In this document: positions 1 to 11,560 of the stretch, in pieces | Layout: the number at the start of each line of letters is the position of its first letter | Numbering within the stretch: position 1 is the first letter of the stretch | From: Pyrrhosoma nymphula | Lineage: Eukaryota > Arthropoda > Insecta > Odonata > Coenagrionidae | Direction of reading: 5' to 3' | NCBI GenBank assembly: GCA_963573305.1 | Contig: OY754329.1 | Location: 80,376,576-80,440,575, forward strand | DNA: 64,000 nt | The notes under the pieces: model-generated | What the model was told of the DNA's origin: nothing | Seen by the model: the letters and a program-made list of their open reading frames with translations, nothing else | The model's database searches: none | Program-made: the position numbers and the translations under genes

Positions 1-885
1 GGGCAGGTGCTCTGTGAAAGGCATTTCATGCCCCATGACATCGTGAGGAAGAAGGTGATGAGAGATGGCGATGGTAAAATCGTCCAGGAAGTAAGTCAAG
101 ACTCGGGTTATTTTTACAGAGTTTATAATTATAAGAAAATCATGCAATATTTATTGTCATTTTCTTTGTTTTTGTTGCAATTTCGAATTGCCAAACTGAC
201 TGATGACGCTGTTCCAGTGCTATTTCCGGGTTTCCCAGCTTACATAAGTAAGCCAAAAGTTAAGCCTAGGAAGGAGATAATCAGAAAAGATTTCCGAATC
301 GTGAAACGGCCTGAAGTATCTGAGGGCCAGAATGTTTCGGTTATCACCGATGCAGATCCTGCCACCCCTTAGGAAGTAGACAACATTCAGGAATATTCTC
401 ACCAATTTCCTTTCGAAGATCTTGTAAATGACGTTCACCTGGATCTTCCTAGTACATGGGCTCGTATCATTCCAATCTCTGGCCCTGAAGTCATAGTTTA
501 TGTGCAGTGCATTTCAAGTGTGGTAGAAGGTGGCGGGGTAAAAACCGTAATTTTTAAAGATGTTTGTGTTCATAAAAATGGGTATGTGACGTGCTCTGTC
601 CTCCATAATAATGTGCCCAATGGAAATTTAGGAATTCCTAATCAGCCCCTCACCCATGCCTCTCAGGTGATGGATGTAATACATAAGTTAAATGAAGTGA
701 ATGTGTGCAAGGGCAACATAATGAGAGAAGTTTTCTCCCATGTGAGCAGTCAAGTGTTCTCAATCGATGTATTAGGTCAGTGGAGGCACAAAAAATTCAT
801 CATAATAATTGGGGATGGTGATCTATGCAAACCATGCACCCAATTACGGAGGACCTGGCTTCAAAAATACTTGAGGCAGAAAAGG

Positions 886-937
886 AAGGCCAGCATGTTG
901 AAGCTGGATGTAAGGCCAGCATGTTGAAGCTGGATGT
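886..937. repeat. 26-bp perfect tandem duplication
   Basis: A 26-bp unit beginning AAGGCCAGCATG occurs twice in direct tandem at 886-911 and 912-937, with no mismatch. Because 26 is not a multiple of three it shifts the reading frame of the P-type transposase. The frame open from 373 to the first unit continues in the frame open after the second unit, so this one duplication accounts for the break at this point. Confidence 0.95.
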
Positions 938-2224
938 CAGCCCATTAAGTGATCCAATGCTCATAATTTTCAAGCGAAGGTGCACAAACAATCGGCGCTC
1001 ATTATCAAGGGCCAAAGAAACTGTTAAGAAGCTTCGCACCGAGACACATGAAGCCATGAGCAGGATGGAAGATGAGTCGTTGTTAGAGAGGCTGAGAGGC
1101 TACCCAAATATTTCAATGAATCAGCTGACCACTTTGAATGAGATGATAAAGGCCTGTAAAATGAAAAAGGCCAATGGACGGAGATATTCAGAGGAGTGGA
1201 TGATGCTCTGCATGCTAATGCATATCAGGTCTCCTGCAGGATACAGATTCATCCGTGACAATGAAATCCTGCCGCTGCCGAATGTGAGGACTATTAGGAG
1301 ATATTTGCAGCTGATTGATACCAGTTGTGGCTTCGATGCCAAATTTTTTGAGTTGATAAAATTGAAATTATCACACATGGTAGAGGCTCAAAGACATGGC
1401 ATTCTCCTCTGGGATGAAATGACTGTAAGGGAGAGTCTTTCGATATGCTCCAGGGAACTCACTTATGTCGGCCTCATGGACTTTGGTCAGGAAGAACCAA
1501 GTGCAAGTAAAGCATCAGAGAAGGCAAATCACGCTCTGGTGTTTATGTTTCAGCCCCTCTCAGACACCTACACGCAGCCAATAGCTGTATTTGCCTCAAG
1601 GGGCTCAGTTAAGGGTGAGACTTTAGCTAAGTTAGCTATCAAAGCAATCATCCTCTCAGAAAAAGCAGGAGCCAAAATTCATGGCTTTGTTTCTGATGGT
1701 GCTGCCACAAACAGGAAAATGTGGTCCTGTGTCGGAGTTAATGGCCAATTGGGGAACATACGAAATTACTTTGTTCATCCCCTGGATCCAAAGCGAAAAG
1801 TTTTTGAATTTGCGGATACTCCTCACTTGATAAAAAACATCCGCAACAGGCTGCATAACAACAAAGAATTGAAGGTAAGTTTCAGGGGAAAGCCAGCAAT
1901 CAAATATGATTATTGTGCATGTTTTATAAGAATAACTCATTACTATTTGCTTGTTTTGGGAACATTCCGATGAAAAACCTTATACCTTCATGAAAACTCT
2001 CATTAGATAGTGAACCTAAATTCTATTTTTGTCTAGGTAAACCCAAATCAACCTCCAGTGAAGTGGAGTCACCTCACAGTCTTCACTAAGTTGATCAGCA
2101 GATTCCTGGAGAGCTGAGGGTATGTCCAAAGATAACTGCTAATCACGTGAATTTGAGTAATATGATGAAGATGAGGGTGAAGCTTGCAACCCAGGTTCGT
2201 ATTCTCTTCAGGTTTTTCTTTTGC

Positions 2225-2416
2225 GGTATCTCTTTTGACGGCATAGGCGTATCTAGAAGCGTCTGAAGGGGGGGTCACCACCACTGAAGGGGGTGGGGTT
2301 TACATGGGGTGTGGGGGGTATTCCAGACCCCTCTTTTAACTTTTTATCAATGGGGGGGGGGGGGTTACAACCCCTAAACCCCCCCCTGGATATTTGTTCA
2401 AGGGTATCTCTTTTGA
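2225..2416. mobile_element. Short G/C-tract insertion flanked by a 14-bp target-site duplication
   Basis: GGTATCTCTTTTGA occurs at 2225-2238 and again at 2403-2416, flanking about 164 bp (2239-2402) that contain long G runs (2351-2364) and C runs (about 2383-2389). A 14-bp duplication fits target-primed reverse transcription (SINE or LINE machinery) better than cut-and-paste insertion. The insert starts with GGCATAGGCGTATCTAG and ends near CCTGGATATTTG, so its ends are weakly complementary. It sits in an intron of the P-type transposase relic, so it arrived after that element. Confidence 0.7.
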
Positions 2417-2784
2417 TGAAAAATTTCAATGAAGTAATATTTATTTAAATGATTTGTGAATTGCTCTATGTTAATTGTAATACCACTCAATTCGTGGAGC
2501 AGGAAAGATATTTTTAATATTTTGTAACTTTAATCCGAGTGCAAAATTCATGTTTCATTAATATGTATGTTTCAGGTTTTTAGTAAATCTGTGGTTCAGG
2601 GCCTTGTGTTTTATCAAACACATAAAGTGGCTGGACTGCAAGACATAGAGGGAACTGCAGAATTCTGCAAACGGGTTAATGACATGTTTGATTGAGGAGT
2701 AATCGAGCGGAAGGGGTGAAAGAAAATTCACCTGATTTTATGGTGAGAATTTTTTTTAAGTTTATGAGGCTTGGGGCAGTCGAA

Positions 2785-2913
2785 CATATATATATATATA
2801 TCCATTTTGTATCCATCTATCCTTGAGAAAGGTTCTAGAGCAACCGAAATATCAACTTATAGTGTGAGTGTTCTTTTTTATGTGTTTATATTTAATTCCG
2901 CCCCACCTGTGGC

Positions 2914-2947
<34 letters not shown>
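2785..2947. repeat. Two (AT)n microsatellites and intervening non-coding sequence
   Basis: (AT)n tracts lie at about 2785-2802 and 2921-2947. Between them is a segment (CTTGAGAAAGGTTCTAGAGC and following) that resembles tails of retroelements but cannot be assigned from sequence alone. Confidence 0.8.
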
Positions 2948-2951
2948 CCCA

Positions 2952-3030
2952 CTGTTGGTGTATTTACTGAACCTCGCGACCCGAGTAATTCTCCCTCTGT
3001 TGGTGCGTTTACTCAATTTCGCGTCCCTAG
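2952..3030. repeat. 45-bp imperfect tandem duplication
   Basis: Two copies of a unit starting CTGTTGGTG, with shared TTTACT and TCGCG blocks, lie at 2952-2996 and from 2997, offset by 45 bp and moderately diverged. The region precedes the first CACTA-like gene, and no coding potential is seen. Confidence 0.6.
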
Positions 3031-3370
3031 CGACCACCACCAAATTAGCATTGTGCTGACTTTGATAATCTGGTGTACTGTAGCACAATTCAACGACAAC
3101 GTGAGTGGTGAGTCGAGTTCGTGTGTGAGGTGTGAATTTACAGAGTCGTGAGCTGTGATTTTTTTCCAAAGAGGTTGATCCTGTCAGCATATTTCTATTA
3201 TATTTTCAAGGTAAGTGGATACTAATTTCCTTCAGTAAGAGAAAACCTTAAGGATAATAAATGTACGAACATCGCCCAAATCTGAAATAGGTATATGCAT
3301 AAGGTATTTCTGCACATAATGATGACGTAAACGTTCATAAAGCTACTTAACTTGGCTTAATTTTCTTTCC

Positions 3371-5451
3371 TTGCTTCATATCGCATCAGATGCCTACATT
3401 TCAGAGAAGCAAAAAAAATTTGTCTCTAAGAGGCATAGGAACAGGCTCCTAAATCAGAGTTTCGCAATGCTCAAGTATATGAGGAGAGAAGATGCGGATA
3501 ATAGTGATAGTGATGGAATTGGTCCATTACGTCACTCTATTCACAACAGCTGTGAAGTCCCAGAGCCGAGAGAATTGAGGCTTGAAGATATTAACGTACA
3601 AAATTGTAAACTGAGTACATATATGCCTCTTAACTGGTTTTAAAAATAGAAAAAATGATAGATAATGAATTTGTTTCTGCAGATCGTACATTGGAAACCC
3701 AGAATCAATCTATGAACCAGCCAGAACCAACAATTGATGATTTATCAATCCCACAAGAAACAAATTCTAACAAATTTCCTCTTGAAAACTCTTCAACTGC
3801 ATCAGATGTGAAGAAAAAACTTGCTAATTGTGCTGTAAAGGCTAATATTCCAAAAACAAGTGTATCTGAATTGCTCAAAATTTTGAAAACTGTTCGTTTT
3901 TGTGATTTACCATCAACAGCATCCGCATTACTCGGATCACCGCATTACTCGGTTTCTGCCAGTAACCGCATGCTTACCTGGGGAATATTTTCATTTTGTT
4001 GTTCAAGAAGGCATTTTACATGCTTTAAAACATTTAAATGAGAATATTGAGCCTAATGCAGTGGAACTGTTCATCAATGTTGATGGACTCCCTTTATGTA
4101 AAAGCTCTTTAAGTCAGTTTTGGCCAATATTAGGAGCTTGTACTAATTTTATCTCAAGCATACCTTTCATCATAGGTTGCTATTACCAAAATTGAAGAAA
4201 ACTTTATAGCAATAAGGTTCAATAACACATGTTTAAAGCCATTCGTGGATGAAGTCAAAGTTCTTTCTAAGACCGGATTCTCATTTGGTTCCAGAAAATT
4301 ATCAGTCAATGTAGTAGGATTTATTTGTGATGCACCAGCCCGTGCTTTCATCACAAAAATCAAATCGCATGCTGGATATAATGGGTGTGGGAAGTGTGTG
4401 CAGCATGGTGAGTTTGATACTCACGTTGTTCTTCGAAATACTAACTGCCCACTGCGGACTGACCAGTCCTTCAGGTTGAGGACTGATGAAGACCATCACT
4501 TGGATGGAGATAGGAGTATATTGGAGGATGTACCAAAACTAAAAATGGTTGAGAATTTTCCTCTTGAGTACATGCACTTGGTCTGTCTGGGAGTGATGAA
4601 AAAACTACTAAAATTTTGGTTACGCGGTGGTTTAGTTCATCGTTTACCACACTTACTAGAAGAGAAAATATCAACTTATCTGTTGAAAATGCATAGCTTT
4701 ATTCCACGTGAATTTGCTCGTAAACCTCGCCCATTGAGTGATGTAGACCGTTAGAAAGCCACGGAATTCAGACAATTTCTCCTTTACACTGGACCAGTGG
4801 TTTTCCATAGATTTTTTAAAGGAGATTTTAGGCCCTATTATAGCTATTTTTTAACTTTGTTCTGCAGTATGAGGATTCTTCGTGATGAAAACCAGTACAC
4901 TACTAAAAATATCCATGCCTCCAAGCTACTGAGGTATTTTGTGGATCATTTTGCTTCACTATATGGCCTAAATTCAATTTCATATAATGTACATGGACTA
5001 ATTCATGTCCCTAATGATGCCCTTCAGTTTGGGCCAGTAGATAAATACTCAGCTTTCCAGTTAGAAAGTTTTTTGGGTAAAATAAAAATATTAATGAAAC
5101 ACTCAGATAAACCCTTGAAACAGCTTATCAACAGGGTAATGGAAGAGAGAAATTTACCTTTTGTAGATTCTGGAGTTGTTTAATAACCCTGTCCCTTCCA
5201 TTGAACACAATGATGGGCCTTTGATACCTGGATGCACAGGACCTCAGTACCAGAGAGTGGAATATAAGAAGTTTACAGTGACAAAATCAGAAAAAGACAG
5301 TTGTGTTATTATGAACGATAACTCAATCTGTGTCTTGAGAAATTTTGCCCATTACAGGAAAAAAATAATTACCATTGGTCATAAATTTATGAATGTTGTT
5401 GACTTTTTCAGTCATCATGTTCATCCAAAGGAGTGGGGGTATATAAAGTGA
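3371..5451 (+). pseudogene. CACTA-like (Tnp2/DUF4218-type) transposase, copy 1
   Basis: Degenerate DNA-transposon gene related to the second copy at 16193-18120. Shared blocks in order: FHFVVQEGIL; a conserved D followed by GLPLCKSSLSQFWPILG; VGFICDAPARAFI with a Cys pair (CGKC); FPLEYMHLVCLGVMKKLL followed by FWLRGG; FIPREFARKPR; KATEFRQFLLYTGP; YNVHGLIHVPNDALQFGPVD; then a C-terminal HNDGPLI segment. The HGLIHV...FGPVD...LE..LG.IK pattern is that of the DUF4218 part of CACTA/EnSpm transposases. Lesions: frame changes near 3640-3900 and 4195-4245, an in-frame TAG at 4752-4754 (DVDR-stop-KATEF), and a frame change near 5176. The start is uncertain; a splice acceptor near 3400 is plausible. 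Superfamily placement is by motif recognition, not alignment. Confidence 0.75.
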
Positions 5452-5582
5452 CATCCCTCTCTGGCCTTAAATACTGGCCAATCGACTGAGTTGCAGCAAA
5501 ATGCATGCGATTGCCAATGGGTCTTGATATTTTTATGTAGTCACTTTACTGCATTCCAGGGAAGGGGAAAACCAGAACATTA

Positions 5583-5775
5583 GATCTGATGCTTTCCTGG
5601 CATATGTTGGCAGTGAATTGTGTTCAGGATCTCTGCTGGGTTATACTCTGCATTGCTGCTGACATTTCCAAGGTCAAGTTGCCCATAGTTCTCAGCACTG
5701 AGCAATGCCGAGTTTGGCCCGGTGGAGATCCTGAACAGACTTCACAACCAACATATGTCAGGAAAGCATGAGATC
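5583..5775. repeat. 193-bp foldback (hairpin) repeat
   Basis: The first ~50 bp (starting GATCTGATGCTTTCCTG at 5583) are the reverse complement of the last ~50 bp (ending AGGAAAGCATGAGATC at 5775) with only a few mismatches. Similarity continues inward through GCATTGCT/AGCAATGC, so almost the whole segment folds on itself. It lies between the transposase and DUF4806 genes of the first CACTA-like element. Confidence 0.8.
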
Positions 5776-5900
5776 CACTGGGTCGAACTCCGCATTGCTC
5801 CCAATGTTTCGATGATAAAGTTGTCCATCGTCCTCAGGGCTGCGGACGATGGAGGACTAAATCCATCAAAATGTCAGCAATACCGAGTTTGACATAGTGG
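5774..5900. repeat. Second, related foldback adjoining the first
   Basis: TCCACTGGGTCGAACTCCGC (from 5774) pairs with a sequence ending AACTC/GACATAGTGG near 5900 on the opposite strand. The arms share the AACTCSGCATTGCT core of the first foldback, so the same unit appears four times in alternating orientation across 5583-5900. Confidence 0.65.
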
Positions 5901-7080
5901 TCAAATACTCGTCATAACTAAAACAATTAGGTCTTCCGGGAATAACCAACTGTTAATCAGGCTGTTTTTTACTGCTGTGCCAAACCTTGTAGGAGAACAA
6001 GCATAACTGGCTTTTGCATCTATGTCTCCTCATGGATTTAGTTATTGCATTCTTGATAAGTGATGAAATGACTGTGCTAGCCAAAAGTACCTTTTTGTGT
6101 GATATCATAAGCAAAGATGCTTTTTAAAAACATATTTGTGAATCCATGTCTATGACAATCACTCTACTAACTTTTGGTTTGGGTAATTTTTCCTACATTT
6201 TGCTTCCGACTTCTAAAATTAGAGACTGCATCCGTAGAATACCAGTCATTCCTACTGTTAGCGGCAAGAATTAAAATCCGCGCGGACGCACGAACATCAC
6301 AGCGGAAGGATACCTTATCAGGGGAGAACTATCTGGCGCAGCGGAATGTGTGCTACGGCCTTGAGTTTGGAGAAGAGGAGCTACCTTGTCTGGAGGCGAT
6401 ACATATCTGTATGAGCCCTGGCCTGGGAAAGAGCTCTTGGAGTCTCAGAGAAACCAAATAAAGTTTTGAAAAGATACAAGTCCTTGGCGTCCTTCATTTG
6501 CATCTAACACCACAGTGTTATACATGCAATAGATAACATTTGCAATAGTGCTGTTAATGGAAGAAGAGACCGTGGCAGTTGTCCCATAAAAATGGATTTT
6601 CAGCAATTCTGATAAAACATTTTGACACTGGCCTAATGGGCCTGAAACAGAAAAAATGCACGAGGGCAAAAAGAAGTTGAACCTCGATGGGATTCATTTC
6701 CTGTGCGGATATTGGCTGAGTGTTTTGGTATGAATATGCATTCATTTTTTCAAACATGGTTTTTAAGTGTTTGATTAAAAAATACTAGTGTATACACTGT
6801 CCTCTTAAGTAGTGAACATATTTTAGAGGTTTTTAATCAATGTTTTATTATATTTTTCATAGAAACATACGAGAAAACCATAAACAAATGAAACAAGGCA
6901 GAATGGACATCCGATTTGAATTCTCATCATCATTCCGATTCATCCGAATTGAGAAGAGGAAGCTGAGAGCTGGTGAAGGTTAACAGCCATTTATCAAAGA
7001 CTTATGTTACTTAAGGCATGAAATGTCAATTTAAATAATTTCAATTTTAACTCTCATGTTACCTTTTCTCACACTTTCAG
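5901..7080. other. No supported gene
   Basis: An open frame at 6174-6461 has no recognisable domain and no convincing start context. It may include non-coding or 5'-exon sequence of the DUF4806 gene that follows, but nothing here can be named. Confidence 0.5.
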
Positions 7081-7081
7081 A

Positions 7082-8885
7082 TTTTTCATCCAGTAGTGAG
7101 GAGAGGAGCAGCTGCAATCTGCCTCCTCCTCCAGAATATTCCCCGGAAAGACTTTCCGAAACAACCCGGAAAGGTTAGGACACAGTGTTAATGTTGGGGG
7201 AAAACAGAAGGGGGAGGAATCAGGAGAGAGCTGTAAGTTATGTAGGTCAGAAAATGAGATAATACTCAGGAGAATGACACGCAAAAGTATTGGCATTGCT
7301 AATCTCTGAAACTATTACCCTAAAATAGATTGGCAAATGAAGAAGGAAAGGAAAGTAAACCTCATTCTCCAAAACCAAATGGAAATGATGGCTAAGGTGG
7401 AGGAATTACTTGGCAGGAATATGGAGGCAGCTAGTGAAGAACTTTTTGAATCTCTCCCATTGCAGACCATTGAACAATTTCATAGTTTTGCTGCAGATTT
7501 AGAAAATGATAATATCAGGAAACAATTCGTAAGTTCAACTTTTAGCAGTATTTATAAACTCTCTACTTGGTTTCAAAAGATCTCAGCTAGGCACTTAGAC
7601 AGTAGTACATTTTCAAATCGGAAGCCTAATAATAAGGACTATGAAAAAATTAACTCGGGTACTATCAGATATGAAAATGAAATCCTTTAATTGGTCTATA
7701 AATAATACACGAAATTTTTCATTATTTTAAAATATTTGGGGATATACTTAATTCTATTTTGAAAAATAATTTATAAGAAGTGAAATATTTCAGTTTCTTT
7801 TGAGATTATATCCATAGTATTTCCAAAGAAATACTTTTCCAGATTTAATACTAAATGTAGGTACTCAAGTAAAAAGTTTTGCAAGTGACTAGTAACTATT
7901 GGTGGGAATCGAAGTAGATCAAATCGTTTTTCAGGGCTGTCGCAAAAAATATTGGTGTTTCAATAGTTTCATAGCAGCTTCACGTCACTTGGAAAACAAG
8001 CTTTATTGCTTGGGCTAAAGATTGTTTCCTGATTTGTAACTTTTATTGATTTTAATTCTTTTTATTGCACAGATTAATTTTCTGAAAAGAATAGGGGGAT
8101 CTACTGTCTATGATACTACCAGAAGGACTTAAGAGCAGTTTTTGTTGATTCTCTGGCAAAAACATATAGCCTAGATGCCTCAAAGGGAACATGAAGTTAG
8201 GAGAGACGCAGATACATAATTCAATATGCTGTAAGCAAGTTTTACAATCAACACAGATATGCTGTAAATATGTACTCCAGGAGCAATTCTATTGGTTTCA
8301 CTGAATGAGCTGTAGCTTTTTTATAGCCAAAATGATAATGAGCACTTTTGGTATTGTTTGAACAGAATTTTAGTTACTTTCTTCCAAATCATCAAATGTC
8401 TTTTGAAATAACATGTATTATAAGAAAAATTGTATAAGTGCAGCATTTGCTAAGACAAAGTAACTCTTGCCATTATATTTTTAAACCACTTTTCACTTAC
8501 AATAAGTTAAAATTTTCTGTCATGTGGAAAATCCATGGCACCTAGTGAAACAGCGGGAGTTAAATTCTTGTCCAAGATTATTCAAATTTAAAAAATTGTA
8601 AAAGCAGAATGTAAAAAAAGGGAGGAATCAGGATGCACTGCATCGAAACCCGGGTCGATGAAAACTGTATCTGTGGAAAATTGTAATATCTTAGTTCTAA
8701 TTAGCAGACTGTAAGCCTAAGCAAAAACTAGAATTTCAGAAGTATGACTTTCAAGATTTATTTTCTTTATAGGTGCAGTTCTCGACAAGTTCCCTGTGTC
8801 TACAAAACAGGAGGTAGACAAGTTCATTAGGGATTGGCTGAGGCACTCTAATGATAGACTAAAAACTAAGAAGAAGCAGGAATAA
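7082..8885 (+). pseudogene. DUF4806-type accessory gene of the CACTA-like element, partial
   Basis: Three exon-like pieces. Exon 7082-7172 (acceptor ...TTTCAG, donor AAAG/GTTAGG) encodes a Ser/Glu- and Pro-rich stretch including PPPPEYSPERLSE. Exon from about 7331 encodes MEMMAKVEELLGRNMEA and LPLQTIEQFHSFAADLENDN, then IRKQFVS, matching the start of the DUF4806 domain (a 'FPL.T.E....E..L' motif followed by RKQ). A last exon 8772-8885 (acceptor TTTATAG) encodes FPVSTKQEVDKFIRDWLRHS and ends in a Lys-rich tail with TAA. The middle DUF4806 exon is not found, so the gene is incomplete. Proteins with this domain commonly accompany this type of transposase in arthropods; their function is unknown. 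Confidence 0.6.
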
Positions 8886-9090
8886 TTAACTCTAACCATT
8901 TAACACATTGATCATCGCAGGTTTTCACTGTGTTGGACAGATAAGACCAACATTCTTTCGTACCAATAGTTTCACCAGCTTTCCTGCTAGCATCCTCCTT
9001 CACCTGAGGATGCCAGCAAGAGAACATTAATGATGTTAAAAGCATTGTCACTTTATTTTTTGTTATTTGAAACACATGTAAATTGTAAAT

Positions 9091-10810
9091 TTAAGAATTA
9101 ATTAATACAAACTTGAAGCTTGTTTGAAAATCAGATTTTGTTGTCTTTTTCCTTGTGTCCCCTGTTTTAATGGTTGCTGCATGTACATTTGATTCAACTG
9201 CTGTAATTATTAATATTATGAAATTACTACGAAATTCATTCACGTTTACGAAAAACTGTCTCTGGTCAGTGAGCTTTGAGGCAAACCATGCATATTTTAT
9301 CATGTCGTGGAAAATCGGAGCACTCAATGGGTGATTAATTAACGAGTGTATTTTGATCGCATCTTCTCTTGAGGCAATGTCCCGATTTTCCTCCAATAGA
9401 ATCGAGCAATTGTGTAGCCGTTTGATAAATATTTTTACTTGCCTGAAAAAATACACATCGCATGGCTGGCATAACGGGGTACATTTTGGGGGTATGACTT
9501 TCAGACTGCACGATGCCTCTCCATTGTTATCCCAAAAATGTCATCATTAAGTGCTGGGTTCGTCTGGCCTCCCACGAATCTATTACAAGAAGAAAATGCT
9601 CTCCGTCGACATGCGGTTTGATCTTATTTTCTAAAACATTTTCATAAATATTTGTCGTCAGTTTTCCCGATTTTGAGCATGTCACAACAACATTTTTGAA
9701 CTTTTTAGTAAGTTGATCCACATTTCTTCGTACTATTGGTCCAAACTTTCCCCCAGGTTCTTGAAGGCACAAAACACCTTAGAAAGTAGCTTCCCTGACA
9801 ATGTCATTCCATACTGCGCTGTGTACGAGTGCGTTAACTTGTTCAGGCTTTTCTTCTTCACCAGAACCGTTTTAACTCCTCTCAGGTCGAGAGACCTATC
9901 AATTGAAGATTGATACTGGCAACCCGTTCGGTCAGTATTAATGATTAGGTCAGCATCGAAACGGGGGATTAGGAATCTCATCTGCATCCTGAACTTATCT
10001 GCAATTTCTAGAGTTTCCTGTATTGTTGCTGCATCCCTTGCGCTAATGAATTTCGTGATTTTTCTATGTCGGATGTTAAATTTTGCCTTAAACTTTGTAG
10101 CCCAAGAAATACTGGCATAAAAACGAAAATCTTCGGATTGAAGCGGGGATGCTGCTGCCATGGCCCACTGCATTAAGGTTCTCGTTGTCACCTGCTCGTA
10201 ATTTCCCCTAGCCTCCAAAAACCTCTCATGCGTCGATGAATTGATGGCAGCAAACTTGTCGTGCTTCGTTCCGCCTTTTCTGATATCTTCTTCCCATTTC
10301 TTTTATATCCTCCTTCCGCTTGAGACGGAACGTCCCCTTTTTCTGGAGAGTTGACAAACTGTAGGATGGATGCAGCTTTGAGAGGGCCACAACTTTCTTT
10401 TTGTATTCAAGAGGAATAATTTGACTAGGAGAGATTTCCTCTCCCACGGCATCATATGAATCCGCGTCTTCTCCTTCTTCACTCCCCGACCCCACTTCTG
10501 AAACACTCTAATCCGATCAATTGTTGCCAATAATGTCCCGAACGACCAGTTCCTCCTCTTCGACAAATTTGAACTCATCCAGCATCTCCAGTATTCTGCG
10601 AAAAATTTCTTCTCCAATAGCTTCTGATCGATGTGAATTTTCAGCGCGAGGTTCGCAGGTAACATAATTTTTATCAATGAGCATTTCCCAGCAATAGTGC
10701 CATGCACACGTTAATTCCTCCGTTGGAATATCCGAGGATAAAGTCTCCATATTCACAAGGAGTGTCTTGGCTACCAGAGTACAACCAGTGAAGGAAGAAG
10801 CGCAGGACAA
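9091..10810 (-). pseudogene. Pogo-like DDE transposase pseudogene
   Basis: Reading from 10810 down: an acidic N-terminal region (to about 10517); an HTH-like segment with YSLSTLQKKG (about 10370); a block containing VTTRTLMQWAMAAAS, then WATKFKAKFNIRHRKITKFI; and the first catalytic block INTDRTGCQYQSS. After a frame change near 9770 come GGKFGP, VVVTCSKSGKLTTNIYE and the second catalytic block FLLVIDSW. After another frame change come IPPKCTPLCQPCD (about 9500) and the C-terminal block YAWFASKLTDQR. These are the conserved blocks of a pogo-derived DDE endonuclease family in arthropods. At least three frame changes and lost sequence after the VIDSW block make it non-functional. No terminal repeats identified. 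Confidence 0.75.
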
Positions 10811-11157
10811 ATTCTTTTGGAAAAAGGCAATCCTTTTACGAACTGCACTCCCCTACTCTACAGTGTTTCCCCGGCCTCTTACCCCTTCCGTTCACGGCCG
10901 TCGGCCGTGAAAAGCAACAAATTTGCAACATTTTTCCCACACATACGATTCTGCTACAACAGGCTAATCAAGTACGCACGTAATATTGTAGCAATATGGT
11001 GAGTCCCCTGAATCATTCCTCATGTCAGCGTTGTGGCGACCCCGGCGAGCGAGCTCATATTATTTCGGTGGTCGTGTAAGCTGCCTTCAACAGAATTAAT
11101 AAATTTACAATGTCTAATTCTTCGTGAAAGAGTATGTATATCGTGAATTATATATTT

Positions 11158-11370
11158 TCGAGAAAAATTATTAAACATGCCTGGTTTGCCTCAAAGCTCA
11201 CTGACCAGAGAAAGTTTTTCGTAAACGTGAATGACGTGTGCTTTCCTTCTAAAATCCATGAAAGTCGTTGCGGCAGTGGAAAGAACGCGTTCTCCATTTG
11301 CTCGTGGAGCCGCAAATCACTTTGCTTTGCCTGCTTCTACGACGACTATCATCCTGAAACATGCAAATAA
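11158..11370 (+). pseudogene. Inverted C-terminal fragment of the same pogo-like family
   Basis: Encodes HAWFASKLTDQRKFFVNVND followed by a Cys/His-rich tail (CSWSRKSLCFACF then YHPETC) and TAA at 11368-11370. The first ~70 bp repeat, in inverted orientation and with few differences, the segment at about 9230-9310 of the minus-strand pseudogene. The Cys/His tail missing from that copy is present here. An internal deletion (FVNVND joined to CFPSKI) is likely. Confidence 0.65.
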
Positions 11371-11374
11371 AGAA

Positions 11375-11560
11375 GTAACTGGAGTGGTTAGGTAGTGTAC
11401 TGGCCTTCCACATCCTATATTCGGGAACGAATTTCAGAGCATTCCGAAATTCAATCCTTGCGTGTAGAGTGGATTACACCGATGGTGCAGTACACCGTCC
11501 GTCGGATGGGACGTTAAACTATGGTCCCCTTGGCGCCATTCGTTAAGGTAGCTGGAGCGG
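11375..11560 (+). mobile_element. tRNA-derived SINE-like repeat
   Basis: Starts with an A-box-like TGGTTAGGTAGTG followed by a degenerate B-box region (TTCGGGAACGAATTTC). It continues into ACCGTCCGTCGGATGGGACG and TGGTCCCCTTGGCGCC, blocks that look like a dispersed arthropod repeat. No clear tail or target duplication was found, so the boundaries are approximate. The stretch from 11590 to 12105 holds nothing I can name. Confidence 0.4.

Larger units (their letters stand above)
1..2695 (+). pseudogene. P-element/THAP-type transposase, copy 1, 5'-truncated and broken
   Basis: Transposase of the P-element (THAP9-like) superfamily. The window opens inside the THAP zinc finger: the final C-x2-H is visible (CERHF, about bases 10-24). 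A second part follows an apparent intron beginning at base 91. An in-frame TAG lies at 370-372. The conserved pre-catalytic region is at 373-911. The RNase-H-like core carries acidic residues in WDEMTV (about 1410), FVSDGAATN (about 1687) and DTPHLIKNIRN (about 1815). Splice signals look real: donor after 1874, acceptor before 2037, donor after 2194, acceptor before 2576. The last exon reads to TGA at 2693. Lesions are the TAG, a 26-bp duplication (886-937) and a frame change near 2100-2117. The usual NQDP(L/I)EN C-terminal part is absent, so the 3' end is lost too. Family assignment is confident; activity is excluded. Confidence 0.85.

Noticed and set aside
6174..6461. 95-codon ORF as an independent gene
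   Set aside because: No domain, no clear start context; it may include untranslated or intron sequence of the following DUF4806 gene.
8890..9030. Penelope-like element tail on the minus strand
   Set aside because: A GAGGATGCCAGC/GCTAGCATCCTC inverted pair resembles such tails, but no reverse transcriptase or GIY-YIG sequence is present to support it.
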